Assembly (NCBI GenBank): GCA_001939145.1
Contig: LSRX01000803.1
Coordinates: 149,613-213,612, forward strand
Reading direction: 5' to 3'
DNA length: 64,000 nt
Source: Symbiodinium microadriaticum
Lineage: Eukaryota > Sar > Dinophyceae > Suessiales > Symbiodiniaceae
Numbering within the stretch: the stretch's first letter is position 1; each line of letters begins with the position of its first letter. A program made the position numbers and the translations under genes. Below, in pieces: positions 55,301-64,000 of this stretch. The notes under the pieces are model-generated. The model was not told the DNA's origin. It searched no databases and saw nothing but the letters and a program-made list of their open reading frames with translations.

Positions 55301-55370
55301 TCACAGCAGCAGCCGTTCAATCCGGCCACCCGCACAGCCTCTGGACTCAAGTTTAGAGAGCAATGAAGTT
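52320..55370 (+). CDS. Candidate multi-exon gene(s), unknown function
   Basis: Function not recognised. Plus-strand segments with good protein character succeed each other at intron-like spacing: EAHDISEKVWERVYKRSATF (about 52340-52400), HREDTWQSFTSAGATEW then LGGLQQATAAVSDFAWRLRS (about 52650-52770), LLREMQAVHIAVDEACLSTQ then KIAELWFEHG (about 53110-53200), GAYFRKAELARAAWRELQEG (about 53900-53965), PNLDALAAMQDSTQSLH (about 54145-54200), FRNCAVAETSQALAAGPLSS then ELGAHSSISSHGV (54300-54570), VAEPAEAEPESIQPRLR (about 54775), and a Gln/Pro-rich last piece YAPMAQPQVVHPQMSQQQP (about 55258-55315) before a stop near 55363. It may be more than one gene. No domain or splice join was proven. Confidence 0.35.
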
Positions 55371-57045
55371 CGCTATTTTTTCAGCGCTGATGATTGCCAT
55401 GCTGACGCCTGTCTGGTGTGGTGTCATGTCGTCTGCTCGTCGTGCTGGGAGAAACTGCATATACTGCCGGGGCACACCGAGTCAGCGTTTGACACCCTGA
55501 CAGCACGTGACCGGAACACTGAGCTGAATTCTCAAGGTGTAGGCAGGCCAGTGACTTGTGGAGCTCAGTTGAGGTGTTCAAAGCACCTGCACACTTCGTA
55601 CAACCTGGGTCCCCAGGGAGTGCAAGCAGGAGGGTGAGTCTGCCTCATCCCAGTGAGAGGAGAGGTGGCCGCAGCGAAGCAGTCCTCTTTGACAGGACTC
55701 TCAATGCAGCCAATCCTGCCTCGGTTGCTTTCTCCAGGCAGGAGAGTCCAAAACACAAAACACTCGGCCAAGACCCTTTGCCGAGCCAGGCCCATGGCCA
55801 GCACCGCTCCAGCGCCAGGCTGGCACGTAGTCTCCTGCAGTCACCTAGCCTGGCTAGCCTGTTGGCCTAGCATCTTCCATCGAGGACCCCCAAGCACCGA
55901 GCTGAGGATTTTGGCAGTGTTGGCTGGGTAGTGGCACGAGGTCTCCATGCGGGTACCGGGTACAATTCAACCTGCAGATCTCAACGCGAGCTGAACAGAC
56001 CTGTACAGCTTGTTTTTTGCACAGCTGTCAGGGAAGCGGTATGTACATGAAGCCTCTTGGTGGTTCCTCGCATGGTCTATTGTATAGCAGTTTCGCTGCA
56101 GGTCAGGGAGGGTCACACAGAAGCTGTGTCGAACTAGATATTCCCCACCGCTGCACTCACGTCCAGAACGATTTATAGCACAGGCACTGGGGGGTTGTTC
56201 TAAGTCGTACCGCCCTGTGTGAAATCATACCTCTGCGCTTGCACACTGGGAGGGGGCATTCTGAACAAGTCCCGGCAATCGGTATGGACACTCTTTAATG
56301 GACTTGATGTTGTATCTTTGCACGTGCACATGGTGTTAGGCTGTTTGACCTGGGTATTGCACTTCATGAGACCGTGATTCTGGCTACGGACGCCTTCAAA
56401 ATCTAGTGCTACACTCCCAACGTTCCCAACGTCCTGAAGCCTGAGCCTTAACCTTGACAAACCCCAGGCCCCACTCCATGCAGCGTAGTCCCCAGTGTCA
56501 ATTCCGCTACAACGCAATGATGCCACGTATGTGTGTCTCGAACGGGTGCCTTTCCACTTCGGAGCTAATCATGTGGCCTTGTTGATCATAGGTCCAGCTC
56601 ATCCAAACCAGTGTCGATCACACTGTTTGGCGCTGGGCATCTCAGTAAGTTGCGGCGAAACGATCCTGACGTTGTGACAGTTCAGCAGGCCACCGGCCAC
56701 CGGAAGGAGCGTGAGTTTCAGGTTTTAACAAGGACGGCACCAGAAGAGGAACCTAGAACTTTACAGCACCAACGAAGAGCCTCCCTATTCAAGTAAACTA
56801 CGTCGAAGCTCTGCCAAATGCGAGAGGGAGAGAGCTTCTTGCGCCCGGAGGTCGAAGACCTGGAACCGAAGCGTGCAAGGAGGCGGATCGGACATTGGGC
56901 TCTCGGTCTTTGTCGCTGACCGAATCCCAAGCAGTCTGATTCAGGGAAGTCACATCTTGTAAATGCAAGAGCAGTGCCTGAAGATGTTGGGCGGTCTGTT
57001 ATCTAATCCATGTGCACAAGACCGGTTTAACTCGCATTTGCTTAC
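55371..57045. other. Spacer, no supported gene
   Basis: Overlapping frames at 55556-55931 give no clear reading, and 56100-56900 shows nothing recognisable. No repeat or RNA gene was seen. Confidence 0.25.
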
Positions 57046-58481
57046 ATGCTTCGCACTACTCGTATGGAGGCACTGGGCCAGGTGGAGGTGGCAGACTGGC
57101 TTCCTGCTTCCATGGGCTCACCCGTGTGGAAGGCTGCACAGCAGCCCCCGCCTTCATCTGCACCAGCTCTGGTACCCAAAGCACCCTCCACTTCACCCAC
57201 ACGCACGCACAGCCCAAGCCCAAGCCCTCCCCAAATGCGGCCTGAAGGAGCTCAGCCAAAGATGCCGAGCCCAAAGTTCCAGCCATTTCCACAGCCACAA
57301 TCCAGTCCACAAGGACCTCTGCTGAGAGACGGAGAGCGTGCCGTGCGCGTGCGGCAGAGCGTCCCCAACTTGCAGCCACGTCGCGTGCACTCACAGGCAG
57401 AGCTCCAGAGAGGCACGGGGAGACGCGGAACGGAAATCAAGATGAGCCCCAGCCCCAAGGTGGCTCCCGAGAGAGAGCGCCAGTCCCTGAGCCCTCCTCC
57501 GCTTCGCATGCCAAGGGCGGCCCCAAGTCCGACCTCCGCAAGCGGAGAGCCGTCGTCCCCATCCTTGGGCCCATTCCATGCGCCTCCGGGCCCCACAGGC
57601 CCAAACCTCCAGGAGCCAGAGATGCCAGAGAAGGCAGCGGCAGCACATGCGCGCAACGGTGGAGTCAGCTGGCGGAACGGCATCCTGTTCGCACATCTTT
57701 CAGCAACGAGCTTCGTACTGAATTGCATTGCTTCTTCTGCGTTTCCGACCCGCCAGGCACCAGTGCTCAGGGGAGCAGCCTGACGAAGGACAGCTAAGCG
57801 ATGTGTCGACAGTGGGTGCGAGGAAAGGAAAGAAAGACAGACGCAGAGCGCTTGAGAGAGCTGGTTCCACAGAAGAAAACGCGTATCTAAGTCGGAGAAG
57901 TGCGAAATTTAGGCTGCGGGCCGTTGACTTTTTCTCGTAGCTTGAGTCGGTGCGATCTGTGCTCTGGGAGCGTCCAGCAACAGGGACAGAGAGGTCAGCT
58001 GCAAAACTTGTCCGAGGAGACTGCGGCAGACCGCAGCCTATCGCCGGCGCAGCAAATGCCTCAAGCATTCGCATTTCCTTTGCTTGCAAAGACAAGCGCT
58101 CGATGCCTCGGTAAGGCCTGCGGTGAAGCCCGTGGTCGGGCCCGCGGAAGAGACCAGCTCACCTAAGGTTCGCCAAGATTCGAGAGCACACTGATTTGCG
58201 CGTAACAGCCAGGCTGACTGCAGCGAGCAGCAGCCTCCTCCACTGGCCACGCGGATGCAGTTGTTCGTGTAGCAGCGTAGACTTTGCTCAGCTGCTCTGG
58301 CTTCTTGCTGCCAAAGCAACGCAGGTCCAACGCCGAGATAAGCTTCGCCCGACAGCGCTTGTACATCTTCCAGGTCGACGAGGGGGGAAAATTCAGTGCA
58401 TTCAATTCTCAAGTGTTCCAAGTGACTCAGCTAGCGTTTTGTGGGCTGAGACTTATCGAGACTTACCGTCATGTGGGGTAA
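57046..58481 (+). CDS. Candidate Pro/Ser-rich protein gene, multi-exon
   Basis: Function not recognised. ATG 57046 opens a frame that stays open for 245 codons, with MEALGQVEVADWLPAS near its start and then a Pro/Ser-rich disordered part with basic SP motifs (KMSPSPKVAPERERQ, SLSPPPLRMPRAAPSP). The frame stops at 57783, but better protein character moves to another phase from about 57753 (DEGQLSDVSTVGARKGKKDR, then RALERAGSTEENAYL), then at about 57975-58110 (GQLQNLSEETAADRSLSPAQ) and 58335-58425 (NAEISFARQRLYIFQVDEGG, KFSAFNSQVFQVTQ). This pattern suits several exons of one plus-strand gene. Splice joins were not fixed. The many SP sites could be phosphorylated. Confidence 0.4.
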
Positions 58482-59159
58482 ACCGCATATGTTTGTGCTA
58501 ACGAGAAGGCTGTTGGCCATCCCAAGATCTGCTTTAAACTTTAGCTGTGCGACAGAAGCACCGGTCTAGTATGTGCACAGGGTGACGATGGTTCTGGTTA
58601 GACAGGACCTAACGTAGAAAGCCTTGGTTTGCCCAGACTTGAACTTGTGGCTGGCCTGTCGGCCAAGGGCGGGAGCAGTTGTTGCAAAGCACGTCTCACG
58701 TTTGACCTTCCAAACAGCAGCCTCGCTTCGAGTTGTGTGGACTGTCTGCAAACCTAACCCGGGACAGCTCTTATTTGCACTAGTATTTGTTCGTCGCACT
58801 GCAAGTGTTGGGCAGGTGCAGCCCGGAGCGTCAGTGCCAAGCCTCGGCGCACTGGCACCGTGCGGCGCCCTGCATCACAGGGCCTTGGCGGGATCCTCAG
58901 CCTTCCCAAGCTCCTGGCTTCGAGTATCGCAAGGCTTCGTCGGTCAGGATCCTTTCGAATTCACATGAGCGGAACTGCTCTCTGCTTTTGTGCTGAACGG
59001 GAGCTGATGCGATGTTCGACTGGAAGACTTTAGTACGAGCCCAGGCCACTTGCAATGTGAGCCTTGTCCAGCATGCACCCAGCCGGCAGCTGCGCCGCTC
59101 AGCTCCATTATGCTCAATGGTTTCTGAATACTTGGCGATGCTGTGGAAGCGGATGTCAG
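58482..59159. other. Spacer, no secure gene
   Basis: Plus frames at 58624-58996 compete with one another; one phase near 58850-58960 (ASAHWHRAAPCITGPWR) might be an exon. Nothing else was seen. Confidence 0.2.
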
Positions 59160-59815
59160 TTTCCGTGCTTTGTGGCACCGGGAACGTGTGAGCAGATTTC
59201 GCAGGCCGTCTGTGAGTTGCGACTGGCGGCGGCCGCAAAGCACGGGTGGAGGCAAGGCAAGCTTCGGTTTGGGCTGCATGCAGCGATAGAGTGTTTCAGC
59301 CACTCCTCACAGCCCGTTCACAGCAAACAGGCAGCACTGTGTTCAACGTTACTCCGGCCTTGCCACGACAACCCAAACCCAAACATATGCACAGTGCTGG
59401 TGTGTAAGCGACCAAATAGCCCATCCATCAGATATCATGTTTTTTGCCTTTTCGTCTGGTTCCCATTGCCAGAAGCTCATCGCCTCGTCAGGAAGCCTGG
59501 AGCGATCCGAGCTCGGCCCAGAGATCACAAGTGAAGTGCGTCGGTGGCTGCTGGGCCTCACTGAGGGCCTGCAGTGCTCGCATGCAGCTTGGCTCTTGAA
59601 GCCTAAGAGTGCAAAGTAGCCGATCCCAGTGCTGGTGAAAAGTCTAGACACAAGCCAATTTGTGTTTCTTTGGTAGTTGTTGGCGCACTTGGCATTTGGC
59701 CTCAAGGTGGTGATGGACAAGGCACTGACGGTGCTCTCGAACTTCAAGCTGTCCAGTGGCTGCGAGCTGGAGGTGCTGAAACCTTCGTTGACGTGCAGGA
59801 AAAGGGCTAATTCGT
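59160..59815 (+). CDS. Candidate multi-exon gene, unknown function
   Basis: Function not recognised. Protein-like plus segments are EQISQAVCELRLAAAAKHGW then RQGKLRFGLHAAIECFSHSS (about 59190-59310); CQKLIASSGSLERSELGPEI with EVRRWLLGLTEGLQCSHAAW (59470-59605); and LLAHLAFGLKVVMDKALTVL with SNFKLSSGCELEVLKPSL (about 59677-59790), which ends in a stop near 59821. They sit at intron-like spacing on one strand. The helical, Leu-rich character suggests a folded soluble protein. No family motif was seen and no splice join proven. Confidence 0.35.
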
Positions 59816-60388
59816 CACATTGAACATGCGAAGCTGGGTCAAAGTCTGTGTTTGCTTGTCAGCTTGTGCTTGCATCGTCGTTGCTGCCTTCCGCCCTCGC
59901 GGATATCCTTCCTGCATTTGTCTTGCAGCATTGGTTCCACTGATCCTTTCGCATCGCTTTTTCATCAACCGTCCATTGTCTTTCAGACACGGCCCCGTTC
60001 GGAAAGTTTCCTTCCTGCCTTGGCCAGAGTGGAAGCCCCGAGACGTAACCCGGCCAGATTTTCAAGGAATCTGGGCCGGCGCTGTGAGAGACGGAGAGGA
60101 GAGAGACAGGGGGGGCCTCTCTTGAGAGAGAGAGTGAGAGAAGAAAGACACACTTGAGGGAACGCGTCATGCCGCCACCCAGAAAGGGGCCTCTCAGACA
60201 AACAGACGCTCGCAAACCCCAAGCAAGCAAACAAGCAAGCAAGAGAAGAAAGAAAGACTGAGCGAGTATCAACAGGTATGCGGTCGAATTAGTGCAAGTG
60301 TCCAACGAACTGAACATAGGGGAACACTGGTGTCATATGTCGAAACTCCACCGTTGTAACCCTATGTTGAACTTTCAGTCCCGTCAGA

Positions 60389-60610
60389 GCGCCGTGACAC
60401 ATGGGGGCCCTTAGAGGCCGGGGGACTTAAACCGTCCCCAATGCCCAGTGGAAGAAGTGAGCGAGAGAGAAGAGAGCGAGAGAGAGCGAGAGAGAGAGAC
60501 AGACAGAGGTGTTGCATGCACGTAAGCTTTCCACTCGCCCCGTAACATACGGGGGCGCTGACGTGCACGGGCAGAGGGCAACCTCTGCCCACAGCCCTGG
60601 CGAAAGAAAG
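60389..60610 (+). repeat. Hairpin plus GA-rich repeat units, copies 2 and 3
   Basis: Copy 2: GGCCGGGGGAC, with GGGGAC at 60421-60426 pairing with GTCCCC at 60434-60439, followed by GA repeats to about 60512. Copy 3: a near-perfect hairpin CGCCCCGTA (60536-60544) with TACGGGGGCG (60548-60557), then a perfect 9-base stem GGGCAGAGG (60569-60577) with CCTCTGCCC (60582-60590), then AGCCCTGGCGAAA and more GA. The same strings occur at 51.8-51.95 kb. Confidence 0.7.
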
Positions 60611-60670
60611 AGACAGACAGAAAGCGAGCCAAGAAAAAGGGGCGACGCTGCCTGTCTCCTCTTGCCTGGT

Positions 60671-60679
60671 CGAGAGAGC

Positions 60680-60710
<31 letters not shown>
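60671..60710. repeat. (GA)n microsatellite
   Basis: About 40 bases of nearly pure GA, ending at GATTGACTT (60709-60717), a string that recurs after the GCAA tract at 61087. Confidence 0.9.
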
Positions 60711-60711
<1 letters not shown>

Positions 60712-60861
60712 TTGACTTCGCAACATTCGTGGAGCGGGGGATAATGTCTTTGAGAGTATACATGCATTCTAGTCTCGCTATCGTACACTTTAGGTCTAGC
60801 CTCTGCATGCATTATACTCGTATCTCACACCCCTGCTCCTGCATAATTAACACATGCGGGT

Positions 60862-60915
60862 GGGCATTTTGCCCGGGGTCCTAACCGACCCCGAGACAGA
60901 GAGAGATTCACTGGT
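60862..60915 (+). repeat. Double hairpin with GA tail, copy 4
   Basis: GGGCA at 60862-60866 pairs with TGCCC at 60870-60874. Directly after it GGGGTC at 60875-60880 pairs with GACCCC at 60887-60892 over a CTAACC loop. A GA-rich tail follows. Same architecture as the other units. Confidence 0.65.
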
Positions 60916-61035
60916 CAGGGTTTCAGGAGGGGTGTGCTGCGGGGGGTCCACTGTATGCCCACCTGGAGGGAACACTACTGCATAACCCCAAGATGGGGCG
61001 ACGAGAACAGACCGTCGCGCACCGTTGTGGGGTTG

Positions 61036-61095
61036 GCCTCCGGGCCGGGGGTCCTAGTCCCCAAACCCCCAGCAAGCAAGCAAGCAAGATTGACT
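61036..61095 (+). repeat. Double hairpin with GCAA tail, copy 5
   Basis: GGCC at 61036-61039 faces GGCC at 61043-61046, then GGGG at 61048-61051 faces CCCC at 61059-61062 around TCCTAGT. A (GCAA)n tract follows (61071-61087) and then GATTGACTT. A related GCAA tract lies at 60222-60242. Confidence 0.55.
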
Positions 61096-61800
61096 TGGCT
61101 GTGTTAGTGGCAGAAGACAGATTGCCCGCGCTCGACAAATGCCAGAGGAACAAGGGAGAGAAGGAGCATGGCCCCATATCTGCCTGCGCGTAACATCGAG
61201 TAACTGTTGTAGGACCGCTTAGGCTTAGACACGATAATTGTAGGGCGAGTGCATGCGCTACCCTTGGCATACGCAGGGCTGTATGAACCGGCACACTGCA
61301 TGTAGCTGTAGCATGTTGTCCATGCTATCCATCGTACTTGAACCTGTCACGCCGGATATTTCTGCGTTGGCCGATCCCGGGGCCAGCGACAAGTGCGGTC
61401 GCGTTAGCCCAAAAGCCACAGTCTTCCCCAATTCGGACAGAAGACATTTGGGCGTGCCTCCATGCAAAGGGGGGGTCAACGCCGTGTGTAGGAGAGAGAG
61501 AGGGAGAGAGTTGTGCTCTGTGTTGGGGGGGATGTTCTGTTGTTCAGTTAAGCGGTGTGACTGCAAGCCTTGAGTGGACACCAGCAGGCCCTCCGTGGCG
61601 GGGGAGAAAACCTACTCACTGTTTAGTCTGTTGTGTTGCTTTCAGACAACCGCCAAGGGGGAGGTTCTTTGCAGAGCTTGTACAGCCGAGCCACCTAGGG
61701 GCATAGCTCCCAGGGGGAAGTCTAAAACCCCGCCTTGACCTGCGGGTGCGCGTGTGCGCGCGCGCGGAGGGGTAGGGTTCGCCTTGCCTCTCCTGTCCCG

Positions 61801-61802
<2 letters not shown>

Positions 61803-61843
<41 letters not shown>

Positions 61844-61850
61844 AAGGGAG
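61803..61850. repeat. (GA)n microsatellite
   Basis: About 48 bases of nearly pure GA. It follows a GC-rich stretch with CGCGCGCG near 61757-61765 and again sits 3' of G- and C-run sequences, like the GA tails of the hairpin units. Confidence 0.9.
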
Positions 61851-61934
61851 ACGCTCGCGAGTGCGGGGGGTGGGGCATGCCCTTCCTTTGGCTGAGTTGA
61901 AGAAGAGAGAACAAGGAGATCTGAGATGAGCAAG

Positions 61935-63580
61935 CCCCTTTTGCTACTTGAGCTCTTTCGACAGCATGTCATGTTGGACTTGTGCGGTTGGTCGCAGGGC
62001 CTGTTGGTGCACGCAGTGGATCATCAGGGAGGTTGTATGCTATGGGGATCCGTCGCCTCTCCGCATATTGTTGCAGGTGCTTGGAGGGCCACTGGGTGCC
62101 ATCGTGGGTAGCTGGATGGCAGATCTCGTTTAGTTCAGCTCGAGCTGTGACGTATTAGTTTCTGGGTTGGTAAATCGCTTCAGGCGGATACAACGAAGCC
62201 GACTGGCTCCACCAGGAGATGTTTTCCAAGTCTCCAGCGGATGCGGTGAAGGCCAGCTTCGAGCTTCTCTGCATCAGCTGGTGTCATGGCGGTGCCAGTG
62301 CACTTCAAGCTTCCCGAAAGCAAGCCCCAAAGCACCACGTGTCTTTTCTCCGTCGCAAACTGCCTGCATCCATGCTACGTCTGGCCTTGGAGCTTTTCCA
62401 GCGATATTACCGAATTAGTTGACTTGGAGAGGAGTCCTTCGAGCTGCTCGGCTTCGGCGACGTCAGGGAAGGTGACTGGTCTGGTGTCATGGTGGAGGTC
62501 GGCGGCCACTGGGTCAAGGGCAGTGTGCGACGGGGGCATCGCTCTGCAGAAGTTGTCGCATCCGTTTCGTTCGATGCACGATTTCTGCCAGCAGTGGAAC
62601 AAGCTAAAGTATGCACACATACATGTGCCCGCACAGAGACACATACGCCCGCACACAAGCCTGCCTCGGTACGTATTGTATGATTGTATGTATACCACGT
62701 GATGTATTTACTTTCATTTGACAACACTGGCAGCAACCATGATTGAATTGGTAGTGATGATCATGGAAGCATTTAGACACAAGGCCAAGGAGTTTTTCCA
62801 GAACCCGCAAGCGGTTAAGTTATGCAGGCGAAGTGGGGCCTTCCAGTTTTGACTCCTTGGCGACTTTCGCAGGAAGTCTCCCTCGCCTACCGTCGCCAGT
62901 GCCTTCGGGGCCATCCCAGCAGGGGAGGTCCTGCAAGGGGCTACTTGAAGTTGCAGGCACAGCCGCTTTAGTCGGAGTCATTCCTTCAAGAGTCTCCGTG
63001 ACCGATGCTGAAGAGGTGGCCATGGAGGTCATCCGTGCATTTTGTGGAGAAGCCGGTCCCCTCACGCCCGAACCAGCAGAGGAGGTGGCCGGGGATCAGG
63101 GGCCGTGAGAGCTCCGAGCATGTCCCACTCTCACTTGAGTCACACAGCACAGACGTTCATCGACTTCGCTTTTCTGAGTATTGCGTGTCTAGATGTGCCA
63201 CTTCTGCCAGCCTGCTTCTTAAGGGCGATGAACCTGCCGCGCGGAATGCCAGAAATCCGACGCTTCAATTTTTGGCTCAAGTGGGCGACCCGGAATTTCG
63301 TTTGATTCTCAAGGAGGTGCTCAACCTGCGCGTCTGGTCCTTTCCAGCAACTTGGACTGAGCGGCCACCGCCTCTGTTCGTTTCGCCAAGTTCAGTAATG
63401 TAGAGGACCAGTGCATCGGGCCGAAAACATGCGAGGCCATGGCGGCACATTTCTCCACCTTGGCGCGACATGTTCAGCAAGTCGTCTCTAAGATCCCAGC
63501 TCCGGAGTGGGACACTGTGGATGCCACTAATGTGGATCGAAAAGAGGAAGCTTGGCTCAATTGCCTGTATGCTTGGACAT
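61935..63580 (+). CDS. Candidate multi-exon gene, unknown function
   Basis: Function not recognised. Plus-strand segments with clear protein character are QWIIREVVCYGDPSPLRILL then QVLGGPLGAIVGSWMAD (about 62010-62130); YNEADWLHQEMFSKSPADAV then KASFELLCISWCHGG (62190-62295); EESFELLGFGDVREGDWSGV then MVEVGGHWVKG (about 62430-62520); ATMIELVVMIMEAFRHKAKE then FFQNPQAVKLCRRSGAF (62735-62850, directly after a CAG acceptor); LEVAGTAALVGVIPSRVSV then TDAEEVAMEVIRAFCGEAG (62947-63055); LLLKGDEPAARNARNPTLQF then LAQVGDPEFRLILKEVLNLR (63215-63330); and MAAHFSTLARHVQQVVSKIP then EWDTVDATNVDRKEEAW (63439-63555). The gene may continue past the window. Its helical repeats suggest a scaffold protein, which is inference. 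Splice joins were not fixed. Confidence 0.45.
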
Positions 63581-63704
63581 GCTCCTCTCCATACATATAT
63601 GTGCACTGTACACACAGGCATGCCTGTCCCATGTATTTCAGCAAGTGTTGTGTGGTGCGGGGGCACACTTTGACACGCATGAACGCAGCAACAGAGGGCG
63701 TGAA

Positions 63705-63843
63705 ACCGGCTACTAGTACTAGTGCGAGCTAGTGCTAGCTAGCGCTTGTATTTATAGTAGTACTAGTACTAGTCCTAGTAGTAGTCCGAGTCCCAGTAGT
63801 AGTCATAGTCCTAGTCTTATATAGTCCTAGTAGACGAGTATAA

Positions 63844-63891
<48 letters not shown>

Positions 63892-64000
63892 CACTACTAC
63901 TGCTACTACGACTACTCCTGCTCCTACTCTTACTCCTACTCCTACTGCTACTGCTACTTCTACTTCTACTTCTACTTCTACTTCTACTTCTACTTCTACT
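63705..64000. repeat. Compound microsatellite: ACTAGT-type palindromes, (CTA)n, then (TTCTAC)n
   Basis: Alternating ACTAGT/AGTACT and CTAGCTAGC strings (63705-63835) pass into about 16 CTA units (63844-63895), mixed CTN triplets, and then TTCTAC units running off the window end. The pattern mirrors the AGT array at 6.5 kb on the opposite strand. Confidence 0.9.

Larger units (their letters stand above)
59822..61934. other. Repeat-rich region without supported genes
   Basis: Between 59.8 and 61.9 kb the sequence is built from hairpin units, GA tracts, GCAA tracts and short spacers, listed separately. Long minus-strand Ser/Leu-rich frames over the GA tracts are artefacts. Confidence 0.5.

Noticed and set aside
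60362-60812. Overlapping minus frames of up to 148 codons rich in Ser and Leu
   Set aside because: They read the GA tracts as CT repeats; no independent protein character.
1-64000. CRISPR array, rRNA operon, phage or bacterial gene cluster
   Set aside because: No regular spacer repeats, no rRNA-like blocks, no ribosome-binding-site spaced operon; the sequence is eukaryotic with introns.

Overview
The window looks like nuclear DNA of a dinoflagellate, most likely from the Symbiodiniaceae or a close relative. Four things point there. First, the genes that can be read are split by very short introns (61-121 bases), many with GC instead of GT at the donor and nearly all with AG followed by G at the acceptor. 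Second, there is an intronless CCCH zinc-finger gene of a type that is highly expanded in dinoflagellate genomes. Third, there are degenerate spliced-leader-like remnants and a decayed LINE of dinoflagellate type. Fourth, simple repeats are abundant. No bacterial operon, CRISPR array, rRNA or tRNA was found. Two assembly gaps are present (8915-8984 and 38358-38417).

Layout. 1-2.1 kb: the 3' part of a UDP-N-acetylhexosamine pyrophosphorylase gene (UAP1/AGX type) with an unusual Ser/Ala/Arg/Gly tail. 4.46-4.8 kb: a small two-exon gene of unknown role. 8.3-9.66 kb: a J-domain plus ankyrin-repeat gene, possibly divergent from a minus-strand candidate at 7.7-8.3 kb. 11.5-12.4 kb: the CCCH protein. 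17.43-17.69 kb: a complete 85-residue orphan. 24.5-26.1 kb: an intronless gene fusing an FkbM-type methyltransferase to a 2-oxoglutarate/Fe(II) oxygenase. 27.1-27.6 kb: a small multi-exon orphan. 33.0-34.8 kb: the N-glycan glucosyltransferase ALG8, with coiled-coil exons on both sides. 36.4-37.4 kb: a minus-strand candidate. 39.0-41.9 kb: a membrane-anchored 5'-nucleotidase-family enzyme. 47.6-49.7 kb: a LINE copy whose 5' part is inverted. 52.3-63.6 kb: several unidentified multi-exon genes, plus a family of hairpin repeats combined with GA or GCAA tracts.

Functional links. UAP1 makes UDP-GlcNAc and ALG8 adds the second glucose to the lipid-linked N-glycan precursor, so two steps of N-glycosylation lie about 31 kb apart; this is probably incidental. 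Every gene recognised by family lies on the plus strand, as expected for the unidirectional gene blocks of dinoflagellates. The two minus-strand candidates are unproven.

Limits. Exon borders were read by eye. Introns given with exact coordinates restore frame and family similarity; other borders are approximate. Gene calls without a recognised family rest only on protein-like character of the translation and have low confidence.
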